Below, one piece after another: positions 12,249-19,985 of a DNA stretch of 20,688 nt; within the stretch, counting starts at the first letter, position 1; each line of letters begins with the position of its first letter. The stretch lies in IMG/VR virus record IMGVR_UViG_3300031851_000247, positions 1-20,688 of that record, one strand, 5' to 3'. The translations under genes and the position numbers were made by a program. The notes below the pieces were generated by a model. That model saw nothing but the letters and a program-made list of their open reading frames with translations. It was not told where the DNA came from and made no database searches. The DNA is from a virus.

Positions 12249-14016
12249 CAATAACTTCTATTTCGGTATTAAATGTAGTGAAGCCATTTTCTTTAGTGAC
12301 TTGCAACACACTTTGTACACGACCTACAAGTTCATCACGGTGTGAAATAAGTAAAATATTCTTTTCTCTGTCACGTTCCATTTTCTTTAATACGCCCAAT
12401 GCACTTTCAACACCAATTGTGTCCATACCACTATCAACTAATTCATCTATACAAACAAAGTTAATAGGATGATTCATACTTTCAAATACATCACGGAAAC
12501 TCCAACTTAGTCCAAGTATTAATCTATTACGTTCACCTCTTGACAAGTTATCAAAATCTAAGTCTTGTCCAAGTTGTGTAATTGTTACAGTTAAGTCACT
12601 TTGGAATTGTACTTCGTGTGGTAAGCCCAAACGTGTAATATAGTATTCTAATCTTTGATTTAAGAACTGTAAGTTTTGCTCAATAATCTTTTTACGAATA
12701 AAACTATCTTTGTTTGTAAGTAGTTTCAATAAAAAGTCTTGATGCTCTCTTAGTTCTTCTAATCTATTTACTTCTGCCCAATTTACTTCTTGTAGGCCAG
12801 TTTCTTTTAGACTGTCAATTTGTTCTATGTATGGATTAGTTTCTTCTTTAGCATTGCTTAACGCAGTTTGTAACTTATCCATTTTGCTTTGATGTTTGTA
12901 TGCTTCTTGTAATGTGTTATACTCTGTGCGTGGTGCAGTACCTAACTCTCCTAAGTCTGCAATTGCAGTATTGTATTCTGTAATCAATTGATTATCATCG
13001 TCAATGTGTTTTTGACTTTCATCTACAAGTTCTGTTTTTTGTATTACAATTTTATCGTGTTGTTCGTCGTGTATTTCTTGTCCACACGCATAACATTTGT
13101 GTTCTAATGTTGAATCTAGATCAGTTTGTGCTTTAGTTAAACGCTTGCTCTCACGCTCAACACTACTTGTTAGCCTGGCAATTTCAGCAGTTAATGTATC
13201 TATTTGATTCTTTTTTTCGTTAAATTTTGTAAATTCTTCGTGTGCTTGTATTTCAACATCAATGTCAATGTGTTCTAGTGCAGCCAGTTCGCTAGTGCTT
13301 TCTTGTATGCGTTCTTGTAATTGTGTAGTCCAAGTTTTTTGTCTACGCTCTAAATCTTTAATGCTATTGCCAATACGTTCGTTAGCATCTTCTATGCCTT
13401 TGATTCTAAATGTTTCTTCTGTAATTCTGTCTTTAGTACCTTTAAGTAATTCTTTTAGTATGTCTGCCTTCTCACTAAGTTTAGTAATACCCAACAACTG
13501 CTCAATCATTTCACGCTGATCATTTGCTCGCATACTTAAAAATGGATCAGTGTAAGTGTTTAATGCAACAATATGTTTAAACATTGTATGACTCATACCA
13601 AGTAGTTGTTCAATTACATGTTGACTTTGTCTACCTTCGCCTTGCATCTCATCTGTTATGCCTTCGTTGTTGTCTACATCGTTGATTAGATATTTAAATA
13701 TATTAGGTTTACGTCCACGCTCAATTCTATATGGTGTACCATTTACTTCAAAGTCAACAGTAACCATCATATTTTTATTATTAGTTTTGTTAACTAGATT
13801 ATCTTTTTTAATATTATAAAGTGCGGCACCATATAATGCATAACTGAGTGCGTTAACAATAGTAGTTTTACCTGTACCATTACGTGAGCCATCGCCACCC
13901 AAGTCCAAGTTGTTACCCAACACAAGTGTTAAGCCTGCGTTGTCAAAGTGAACTGCCTGTGTGACATTGCCCACACTCATAAAATTCTTTACGGTGATAT
14001 TTTTAATTGTTAGCAT
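12241..14016 (-). CDS. gp46: Recombination endonuclease subunit gp46 (Rad50/SbcC-like)
   Basis: A 591-residue ATPase of the Rad50/SbcC family. With gp47 it resects double-strand ends to load the phage recombination machinery, which T4-like phages use to start late DNA replication. Features in order: N-terminal FMSVGN strand typical of SMC-like proteins; Walker A GSRNGTGKTT (residues 43-52); long coiled coil interrupted by the zinc hook CYAC (Cys308, Cys311); second coiled coil; ABC signature NLSRGE (residues 490-495); Walker B ending VCIDE (Asp524, Glu525) with the D-loop SGMD; and a switch histidine in LLISHRD. All key residues are present. Length is close to T4 gp46 (560). The start lies two bases after the gene 47 stop. 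Confidence 0.95.
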   Translation of the reverse strand: MLTIKNITVKNFMSVGNVTQAVHFDNAGLTLVLGNNLDLGGDGSRNGTGKTTIVNALSYALYGAALYNIKKDNLVNKTNNKNMMVTVDFEVNGTPYRIERGRKPNIFKYLINDVDNNEGITDEMQGEGRQSQHVIEQLLGMSHTMFKHIVALNTYTDPFLSMRANDQREMIEQLLGITKLSEKADILKELLKGTKDRITEETFRIKGIEDANERIGNSIKDLERRQKTWTTQLQERIQESTSELAALEHIDIDVEIQAHEEFTKFNEKKNQIDTLTAEIARLTSSVERESKRLTKAQTDLDSTLEHKCYACGQEIHDEQHDKIVIQKTELVDESQKHIDDDNQLITEYNTAIADLGELGTAPRTEYNTLQEAYKHQSKMDKLQTALSNAKEETNPYIEQIDSLKETGLQEVNWAEVNRLEELREHQDFLLKLLTNKDSFIRKKIIEQNLQFLNQRLEYYITRLGLPHEVQFQSDLTVTITQLGQDLDFDNLSRGERNRLILGLSWSFRDVFESMNHPINFVCIDELVDSGMDTIGVESALGVLKKMERDREKNILLISHRDELVGRVQSVLQVTKENGFTTFNTEIEVIDA

Positions 14017-14018
14017 GT

Positions 14019-15041
14019 TTAAGTTGTTAGTCCTGTATAAATGTCTACTAGTATTTGTTTCTTAATAGTATCGCTTTGTACTGATTCAAGCTGCGATAAT
14101 ACAATAGTGTCTACATTTTCTACTTGAATGTCTACACCTTTATTCCAGTCTTGTGTGTGTTCTTCTTTTTTACTTGGCATAAGATTAATCTCACGCAAGT
14201 CATATTGTTTAGCAAATGTTTCTTTAATAAAGTTTGCTTCTTCGTATGTAATACCAACATCCAAACTAACACGAGCATGTGTTTTATTACCCAAGTATTT
14301 GTCTGGATTATCAATTAGTTTACTTAATGTCAGTGTTCGATACTTTGGTGCATCTGGCCATGCCAAATATTCAATAGTACCATCCCAATCTAAAAATGTA
14401 CAACCTCTGTCATCGTCCCATGCATCAGCATAGTTATGTGGGAAACAGTTTCCTGGGTAAATTACATTACCACGTTTTTGTCTTTTGTGAAAGTGTCCAC
14501 TAAACACCATTTCGGGTTTTGCTAAGTCTTCTGCTTTTAATCCACCATGGTCTGGCATTTGTACAAGAGCATTCATATAAAATTGTGGTAACTCAAAGTG
14601 ACCAAACATAAATTTACATTCAACTTCTTTTAGTTTCTTCCACTCGTCATCACATAGCCAAGGAATAAATGCAACACCATCTTCAATAAACATGTCTTTG
14701 TTTATCATACGCAATTTGGGAAAATCTTCAATCATTGATAAACTGTGTATCTCACGTTTTTCTCTATAATATAGATCGTGATTACCAGTAATCATGATAA
14801 CTTCATCAAAGCTATCATTTAGTCTGCGTAAATTACTTGTGGTATAGTTTAGGGTACTAACATTAATACTTGCACGATTGTGATGCCAATCACCTAAGAA
14901 GAAACATTTTTTAATGCCTCGCTTATGTGCTTCGTCAATCATCCATATAATAAAATCTTCACAATCCTGATTGTGATATCTACTGTTATTCTTCATGCCG
15001 AAGTGTATATCAGTAAAAATTACTGCCTTATCAAAAAACAT
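14019..15041 (-). CDS. gp47: Recombination endonuclease subunit gp47 (Mre11/SbcD-like)
   Basis: A 340-residue metallophosphoesterase nuclease, partner of gp46. The conserved metal-binding and catalytic motifs are all visible: DIHFG (Asp11, His13), GDWHHNR (Asp51, His53), GNHD (residues 86-89), FGHFE (His148) and SGHFHKRQ (His183, His185). T4 gp47 has 339 residues. The C-terminal part after about residue 270 would form the capping and gp46-contact region. It starts directly after the gene 55 stop, so 55-47-46 is one translationally linked unit. This order places the recombination nuclease under the same promoter as the late sigma factor. Confidence 0.95.
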   Translation of the reverse strand: MFFDKAVIFTDIHFGMKNNSRYHNQDCEDFIIWMIDEAHKRGIKKCFFLGDWHHNRASINVSTLNYTTSNLRRLNDSFDEVIMITGNHDLYYREKREIHSLSMIEDFPKLRMINKDMFIEDGVAFIPWLCDDEWKKLKEVECKFMFGHFELPQFYMNALVQMPDHGGLKAEDLAKPEMVFSGHFHKRQKRGNVIYPGNCFPHNYADAWDDDRGCTFLDWDGTIEYLAWPDAPKYRTLTLSKLIDNPDKYLGNKTHARVSLDVGITYEEANFIKETFAKQYDLREINLMPSKKEEHTQDWNKGVDIQVENVDTIVLSQLESVQSDTIKKQILVDIYTGLTT

Positions 15042-15959
15042 TTATTCTCCAGTTTCTTCAGTATCTAAATCTGATGTATCATAAGTCGTTACTTTTAATG
15101 TAGGGTTGTTTAATTTTTTCTGTGCTTCATTTCTAATATGAGCTTCCCACTCTGCATTAAATGTTCGTGTGCTACTTGGATTTAATCCTTCTTCTTCTAG
15201 TAAATCGTCTCTAATATTTTGACTACGTTTTTCTAAATTTAAAACTCTTGTAAAACTATTGTTAATTGCCGCAGTATAATATGCAAATGGATTCTGTGAT
15301 TTAAGTTCATTAAACTGTAATCCAATTTGTGCTAGTTGCAATAATGCTTGTCCACGCATCTCGTCTACATATGTGTAACCTCTCCAGTTACCACGCATGC
15401 TATAACGTTCGCATAGTTTAATATACATTTTTGCTAACATGTCCGTTGTTTGTCCATGATGAACATTAAAATGTCCATTATCTTTACCACCGTCCCAATG
15501 ACTACGTGCTACTTCTGTCCAATCACCCTCAATTACAGCATAGTGCTTAAAAGGAGGAAAGTTACATTTGGAATGTAAGTCAGCTTCTGTTTTTGGTTTG
15601 TTTTTTCTATTTTCTTCTGGAATATGGTCAAATGTCATTACCCTTACTACAATGTCATCATCATTAATAGTTTCAACATCAACGGCAAAATCAGCAGCTC
15701 TTGGCTTAGTTTTTTTACCTGTTAATCCTTGTTCCCATCGAGCTACTTCTGCCTGATGTGCTATTTTTTGTAGTCTTGTTGCACGGTTTTGTTTTGCCTC
15801 TGCAACTGCTTCAGGGGTAATCTCATCAAATCCAGTTACGATCAAATCGTAATGCGTATAATTTTCGTCTCTACTCCAACAATACGTCATTTTACTGTTA
15901 TGTATTTCTCTTAACAAATCTTTGTTTGTTAAGTAAAAATTCTTCTTTGGTTTATTCAT
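15042..15959 (-). CDS. gp55: Late-transcription sigma factor gp55, with long N-terminal insertion
   Basis: A 305-residue form of the T4 late sigma factor, which binds host core RNA polymerase and recognises the TATAAATA-type late promoter without a -35 box. The sigma core is at about residues 170-260: LAKMYIKLCERYSMRGNWRGYTY, DEMRGQALLQLAQ, then SQNPFAYYTAAINNSFTRVLNLEKR, the region-2 part that corresponds to the KNPHAYIT block in T4 gp55. Residues 7-25 (NFYLTNKDLLREIHNSK) resemble the T4 N-terminus NYVNNKELLQAI. Between these lies about 120 residues absent from T4 gp55 (185 residues), including KKTKPRAADFAVDVETI and a KCNFPPFKHYAVIEGDW segment. The start has AAAGGA upstream and a near-perfect sigma70 promoter (15988-16017), as expected for a gene that must be made before late transcription. 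Confidence 0.85.
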   Translation of the reverse strand: MNKPKKNFYLTNKDLLREIHNSKMTYCWSRDENYTHYDLIVTGFDEITPEAVAEAKQNRATRLQKIAHQAEVARWEQGLTGKKTKPRAADFAVDVETINDDDIVVRVMTFDHIPEENRKNKPKTEADLHSKCNFPPFKHYAVIEGDWTEVARSHWDGGKDNGHFNVHHGQTTDMLAKMYIKLCERYSMRGNWRGYTYVDEMRGQALLQLAQIGLQFNELKSQNPFAYYTAAINNSFTRVLNLEKRSQNIRDDLLEEEGLNPSSTRTFNAEWEAHIRNEAQKKLNNPTLKVTTYDTSDLDTEETGE

Positions 15960-15987
15960 ATTTGAGATTTTCCTTTATGTAGTTAGT

Positions 15988-16017
15988 ATTATACGGCATA
16001 AGTTGTGGTAGTGTCAA
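15988..16017 (-). promoter_or_regulatory. Sigma70-type promoter for the 55-47-46 operon
   Basis: The complement reads TTGACA (16012-16017), 18 bases, TATAAT (15988-15993): both hexamers are perfect. It lies about 30 bases upstream of the gene 55 start and diverges from the late promoter at 16034. Host polymerase should read this operon early. Confidence 0.8.
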
Positions 16018-16033
16018 CCGGTTTTTTTAATTT

Positions 16034-16041
16034 GATAAATA
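16034..16041 (+). promoter_or_regulatory. Late promoter for the rightward baseplate operon
   Basis: GATAAATAC followed by TACGAACGG, the same late -10 type as at 9416 and 5191. It is only about 20 bases before the start codon at 16062, so the leader is very short and includes the GGAG ribosome binding site. Confidence 0.6.
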
Positions 16042-16061
16042 CTACGAACGGAGAAGTAATT

Positions 16062-16673
16062 ATGTTAATTGAACATGTTTTAAAAGAGGGAGTTGACAAC
16101 ATAGCTGTATTTTACGGCGGTCGTTTCCAACCTATGCACCAAGGACATCACGATGTTTATAAACATCTGGTTCAAAAGTTTGGTGCGGATAATGTATTTA
16201 TCGCCACAACATTTAGTCAAAAAGCAGTCAAGGCCCATTCGCAGGGCGACTACAGTAGCGATCCTTTTACATTTGATGAAAAGGCAAGCATTATGAGTAA
16301 GATGTTTAATATACCAGGAGATAAAATTATCAAAACAAATCCATACAGACCAGATATGGATGCTGCTGGTAGAGACTCAAATACTACTGCACAAATACTT
16401 GTATACGGTGAAAAAGATGCAAATAGACTTGCTACAGGTGGTGAAGGGTTCTTACATAAGTTACCAAATGATATGAATGAATTAATTCCAACTGCACAAG
16501 AAAGAGGTTACGTATACGTAGCACCTCTTATGCAAGGTGGAATGAGTGCAAGCGACTTTCGTGCAACTATGTCAAGCGAAGGCGAAGAAGAAGCTAAAAA
16601 ACAAGCATTTACTAAGTTTTTTGGCAAATACAATGAACAGATTTTTAAATTCATAGAAGAGAGGTTAACATAA
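16062..16673 (+). CDS. Nucleotidylyltransferase-fold protein (cytidylyltransferase-like)
   Basis: A 203-residue protein of the HxGH nucleotidyltransferase superfamily, which joins NTPs to small phosphorylated substrates (for example NMN, pantetheine phosphate or glycerol phosphate). The signature is FYGGRFQPMHQGHH with HxGH at His26-His29, and a C-terminal SASDFR (resembling the ISSTxxR ATP-binding motif of the family). The substrate cannot be read from the sequence; NMN adenylyltransferase-like activity is one possibility. The frame is open 19 codons further upstream, but I chose the ATG at 16062 because GGAG precedes it and the longer form would begin before the late promoter. It is the first gene of a late baseplate operon and overlaps the next start as TAATG, an odd place for a metabolic enzyme. 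Confidence 0.75.
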   Translation: MLIEHVLKEGVDNIAVFYGGRFQPMHQGHHDVYKHLVQKFGADNVFIATTFSQKAVKAHSQGDYSSDPFTFDEKASIMSKMFNIPGDKIIKTNPYRPDMDAAGRDSNTTAQILVYGEKDANRLATGGEGFLHKLPNDMNELIPTAQERGYVYVAPLMQGGMSASDFRATMSSEGEEEAKKQAFTKFFGKYNEQIFKFIEERLT

Positions 16674-17290
16674 TGGCAGGCGTAACAAATAAAGCAAAAT
16701 TAGTATTAAAAGAAAAAGGTAAACCTTTTTTTACATTTGGATTACTTAACCCCTTAACACAAGATGGTGGTGTAGTGTTTCCACTAACGCCAACTATTCA
16801 AATGTCTCACAGTGCAAACTATGGAACATATGATGTAGCTGGTTCAATTTATCAACAGAATTACTATATGAATACACCAAACCCTCCAATGTCAGTAACT
16901 GCATTATTTCCTGCTAACACAGAAGAAGAAGCAAGATACGCCGCTGCTGCTATACATTTTTTTAGAGTTTGTACAAAATCAGACTTTGGATCACAAGCAG
17001 GACCAACTGCAGGTACTCCACCACCAATACTAAAATTTAGTGCATATGGTAGTGTACATGCAACTAATATTCCAGTTGTGATTAGAAACTTTACATATAC
17101 ATTACCAGAAGACACAGATTATGTGGAGTTTGAACAGAACGGCGAAATGCATTCAGTACCTACACTATCATTGTTATCGGTTGAATTAGTTCCACAACTT
17201 CCACCAAAAGCAGTTAAAGATAATTTTAACATACGAACTTTTGCAAGTGGAACTTTAATGAAGGGTGGCAACTCGGGAGGATTTATTTAA
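16673..17290 (+). CDS. Baseplate tail-tube cap / initiator protein (gp48-like)
   Basis: A 205-residue protein resembling the tail-tube-fold baseplate proteins of marine T4-like phages usually called gp48 (or gp54). In T4 these cap the baseplate hub and start tail tube growth. Typical blocks are NPPMSVTALFPANTEEEARYAAAAIHF (about residues 67-94), the TPPPILKFSAYGS stretch (about 115-127), a VIRNFTYTLPEDTDYVE strand pair, and a LSVELVPQLPPK motif before a short Gly-rich tail. T4 gp48 is much longer (364 residues), so this is a compact version, and gp48 and gp54 cannot be told apart by eye. Starts in TAATG overlap with the preceding gene, with GAGAGG as ribosome binding site, and ends in TAATG overlap with the next. 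Confidence 0.65.
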   Translation: MAGVTNKAKLVLKEKGKPFFTFGLLNPLTQDGGVVFPLTPTIQMSHSANYGTYDVAGSIYQQNYYMNTPNPPMSVTALFPANTEEEARYAAAAIHFFRVCTKSDFGSQAGPTAGTPPPILKFSAYGSVHATNIPVVIRNFTYTLPEDTDYVEFEQNGEMHSVPTLSLLSVELVPQLPPKAVKDNFNIRTFASGTLMKGGNSGGFI

Positions 17291-17574
17291 TGGCAACATA
17301 CAGAACAGATAGTTTATACAGAGATACAAAAATTACTAACAATCAATATTTAGATGAGCTTACTATTGATAATATTGATGTAAAAAATACAACAACTAAA
17401 ACTATGACATTAAACGAAAAATATGATGAAAAACCTGATTTGTTAGCATATGATTTATATGGTAACGCAAAACTATGGTGGGTGTTTGCAATATTTAATC
17501 AAGACGAATTAGCTGATCCAATTTTAGATTTTAAAGCAGGGTTAAAAATTAAAGTTCCTGCAAGGTTCTCATAA
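17290..17574 (+). CDS. gp53: Baseplate wedge protein gp53-like, short form
   Basis: A 94-residue protein with the gp53 core block KPDLLAYDLYGNAKLWWVFAIFNQDELADPILDFKAG and a final IKVPARF, a LysM-like fold in T4 gp53, which holds neighbouring wedges together. T4 gp53 has 196 residues; here only the conserved domain and a short N-terminal arm are present. The start is coupled to the upstream stop (TAATG), with GGGAGG before it. Confidence 0.85.
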   Translation: MATYRTDSLYRDTKITNNQYLDELTIDNIDVKNTTTKTMTLNEKYDEKPDLLAYDLYGNAKLWWVFAIFNQDELADPILDFKAGLKIKVPARFS

Positions 17575-17575
17575 C

Positions 17576-19984
17576 ATGTCAAGTAACGGCACACTTGCGG
17601 ATAGAAACAACAATCCAGGAAACATTAGAACAAGCGGAGACAACTGGCAAGGCAGCAGTGGCGAGAATGGTGGCTTTGTTAATTTTACTAATGCCGAGTA
17701 CGGTGTACGAGCAGTTGCAAAGAATTTATACACAAGTCAAGAAAAACATGGAAATAATTCAGTAGCAGCCATTATTAGTCGTTGGGCACCACCAGGTGAA
17801 AATCCCACAGATGCATACATAAGCAAAGTAGCAAAAGATTTGGGTGTCGGTGCATATGATGACTTAGGCAGTTTACGAGATAATCCACAACTAACCGCAG
17901 ACCTAATAACGTCAATGGCAGATATGGAAGGTGCTAGTACAGGACCTAATGGAAAATTCACCGACGAAGTTGTTGTACAAGGTGTTGCTATGGCAAATGG
18001 TACACCTGCATCAGAGATTACATTTGCAGAACAGCCTACAGATTTTGATGACAGTCAATATGGATATGAGCAAGCATCGGGAGTTGACCAACTCTATGCA
18101 GAAAATGTAGAAGTAGCAGATGTTCAAAGAACAATAGACTTAGCTCAGTTAGATAGTACAGTTACACCAAATTGGTTAAGCACAGTAGATAGTCCAACAT
18201 ACAGATGGACATTATATCTTGTAAACAATAAAATTTGGGATAATCCAAATTTAATTGGCAACGACGATGCTGCATTAAATAATTCCCAAGCATTTATTAT
18301 TGCTAAACAAGGTGCTGAAAGTGAATTCAGTGTAGATAACTTTTTATCTCTTGCAAGAATCACGCCAGGTCAGCGACATGGTAATACTACACCGGGTGTA
18401 ATTCAATTTGATTTATTTGAAAGTTTAGGATTTACATTCATGGACAAAGTGTTAACTGCTGGTAAGTCTCTCGGCAAGCCTGCTAATCTATACTCACAAA
18501 ACTTTATATTAAAATTAGAATTTTTAGGAAGAGATCCAGTTACTTCCGGAAGTGTTCCTTTTCCTGGTGTATTTTTATACCCAGTTAAGTTTAATCAAAT
18601 TAGAAGTCAAACTGGACCAGAAGGAACAAGATATAATATTATTGCATGGTCAAATCTTAAACATGCACAAACAGAATCAGTTACACATACAGATGTAACC
18701 GTAGAAAATTTTACAACAATACAAGAATATGCTTCGTCAGTAGAAACCTCAATTAACCAATCCGAAATTGATGCTATGTCTGCCGAAGCAAAACAAATGA
18801 GCTTAATACCACCAAGGCAAATTAAAATATTATTTGATCCTAACAGTGCATTAGCACAACCAAGAGACGATGATAGAAAAATAGACGGCAACCATTTGAG
18901 AAATTTTAACTTGGCTGTTAAAGCATGGGCAGGAACAACTGACACTGCAAGCAGTAATAGAACAGGAGCTAATCCACATGATGCTGATACAAATGTCATT
19001 ACAATTGAACGAGAAACTGGAATAGGACCAAAACTAGCACAAGACATAAAAAACAATTGCCCAGCATGGGATGAATGGGTATTAGAGGCAACAAAGTATG
19101 GATACACACCAAATATAGTAGTTGATCCTGTAATATCATATCCCGAGATAAAACAAAATCACCAATTGTATGGAAATGTAGAACCAGTATTAATTACATA
19201 TATTATTAAAATTAATATGAATAGAACAACCTTTCCTGGTAGTATTTCTGAAGGAAATGAAAATTTAGTTGATTCGGAATATCAAGTAAACAGATTTAAA
19301 ACACTAGCAATTGAAAAAAGCTATTCTTATCTCTACACAGGAGTAAATACAGAAGTAATAAACTTTCAATTAGATGTACAAAATTTATTCTTTGTAATAG
19401 ATCAACCAGGATCAGGAACATTTGTAGCAGGCAGAACCTCGGAAGGTAAACAACAGTTTTCACCTGCTGAAATATCTGATTCATTATTTTTATCAGATAT
19501 AAAACAATCATCAGTTGAACTAGGATATTTTAATCCAGTGCTTGGTGGTGTTGCAAAAGCAGACTCAGGACCAGAAGCACAGGTAAATGAATATACATAC
19601 AATACAAATTCAGCAATAGCACGTAGATTACAAGATATGGCTAAAAGAGAATATGACTCATTGAATTTTACTATGGAAATTAAAGGTGACCCACATTGGA
19701 TGGGTAACATGCAAGCAACTATTTTAGGTAAGTTAGAAACACCAGATTATTCAGTACAAGATGGACTAATAACATTCTTACAGTTTAATCCCAATGCTGA
19801 CAAATTATTACAAGAACAAGTCAAGGGAGAAATAGACCCAATAAGTACAGGAGTATACAAATTAACCAGTGTAGAAAGTAGATTTCAAAATGGTCGATTT
19901 ACACAACAATTAAATGGTATTAAAGATGTTAATTCAAATACAGCTTTACTACTTCCAAAAATAATAGAACTATCAGGAGAATAA
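17576..19984 (+). CDS. Baseplate hub protein with N-terminal muramidase-like domain
   Basis: An 802-residue protein. Residues 8-150 form a domain starting RNNNPGNIR (10-18), then a GFVNFTNAEYGVRAVAKNLYT block, then IISRWAPPGENPTDAYISKVAKDLGV. This is the pattern of a phage structural peptidoglycan-hydrolase family (P5-type, muramidase/transglycosylase-like) seen in many prophages. After an acidic linker (about 155-185) comes a long beta-rich region (190-795) that looks like a baseplate hub protein. It contains YRWTLYLVNNKIWDN, FILKLEFLGRD, VEPVLITYIIKINMN and LNFTMEIKGDPHWMGNM, a motif found in hub or spike-base proteins of several large phages. A T4 gp27-like role (socket for the spike trimer) is inferred from the gp5-like gene right after it. 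It begins one base after the gp53-like stop. Confidence 0.65.
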   Translation: MSSNGTLADRNNNPGNIRTSGDNWQGSSGENGGFVNFTNAEYGVRAVAKNLYTSQEKHGNNSVAAIISRWAPPGENPTDAYISKVAKDLGVGAYDDLGSLRDNPQLTADLITSMADMEGASTGPNGKFTDEVVVQGVAMANGTPASEITFAEQPTDFDDSQYGYEQASGVDQLYAENVEVADVQRTIDLAQLDSTVTPNWLSTVDSPTYRWTLYLVNNKIWDNPNLIGNDDAALNNSQAFIIAKQGAESEFSVDNFLSLARITPGQRHGNTTPGVIQFDLFESLGFTFMDKVLTAGKSLGKPANLYSQNFILKLEFLGRDPVTSGSVPFPGVFLYPVKFNQIRSQTGPEGTRYNIIAWSNLKHAQTESVTHTDVTVENFTTIQEYASSVETSINQSEIDAMSAEAKQMSLIPPRQIKILFDPNSALAQPRDDDRKIDGNHLRNFNLAVKAWAGTTDTASSNRTGANPHDADTNVITIERETGIGPKLAQDIKNNCPAWDEWVLEATKYGYTPNIVVDPVISYPEIKQNHQLYGNVEPVLITYIIKINMNRTTFPGSISEGNENLVDSEYQVNRFKTLAIEKSYSYLYTGVNTEVINFQLDVQNLFFVIDQPGSGTFVAGRTSEGKQQFSPAEISDSLFLSDIKQSSVELGYFNPVLGGVAKADSGPEAQVNEYTYNTNSAIARRLQDMAKREYDSLNFTMEIKGDPHWMGNMQATILGKLETPDYSVQDGLITFLQFNPNADKLLQEQVKGEIDPISTGVYKLTSVESRFQNGRFTQQLNGIKDVNSNTALLLPKIIELSGE

Positions 19985-19985
19985 T

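Noticed and set aside
16005-16061. Longer N-terminus for the nucleotidyltransferase
   Set aside because: It would start upstream of the late promoter and over the divergent gene 55 promoter, and the domain begins only after the ATG at 16062, which has GGAG.
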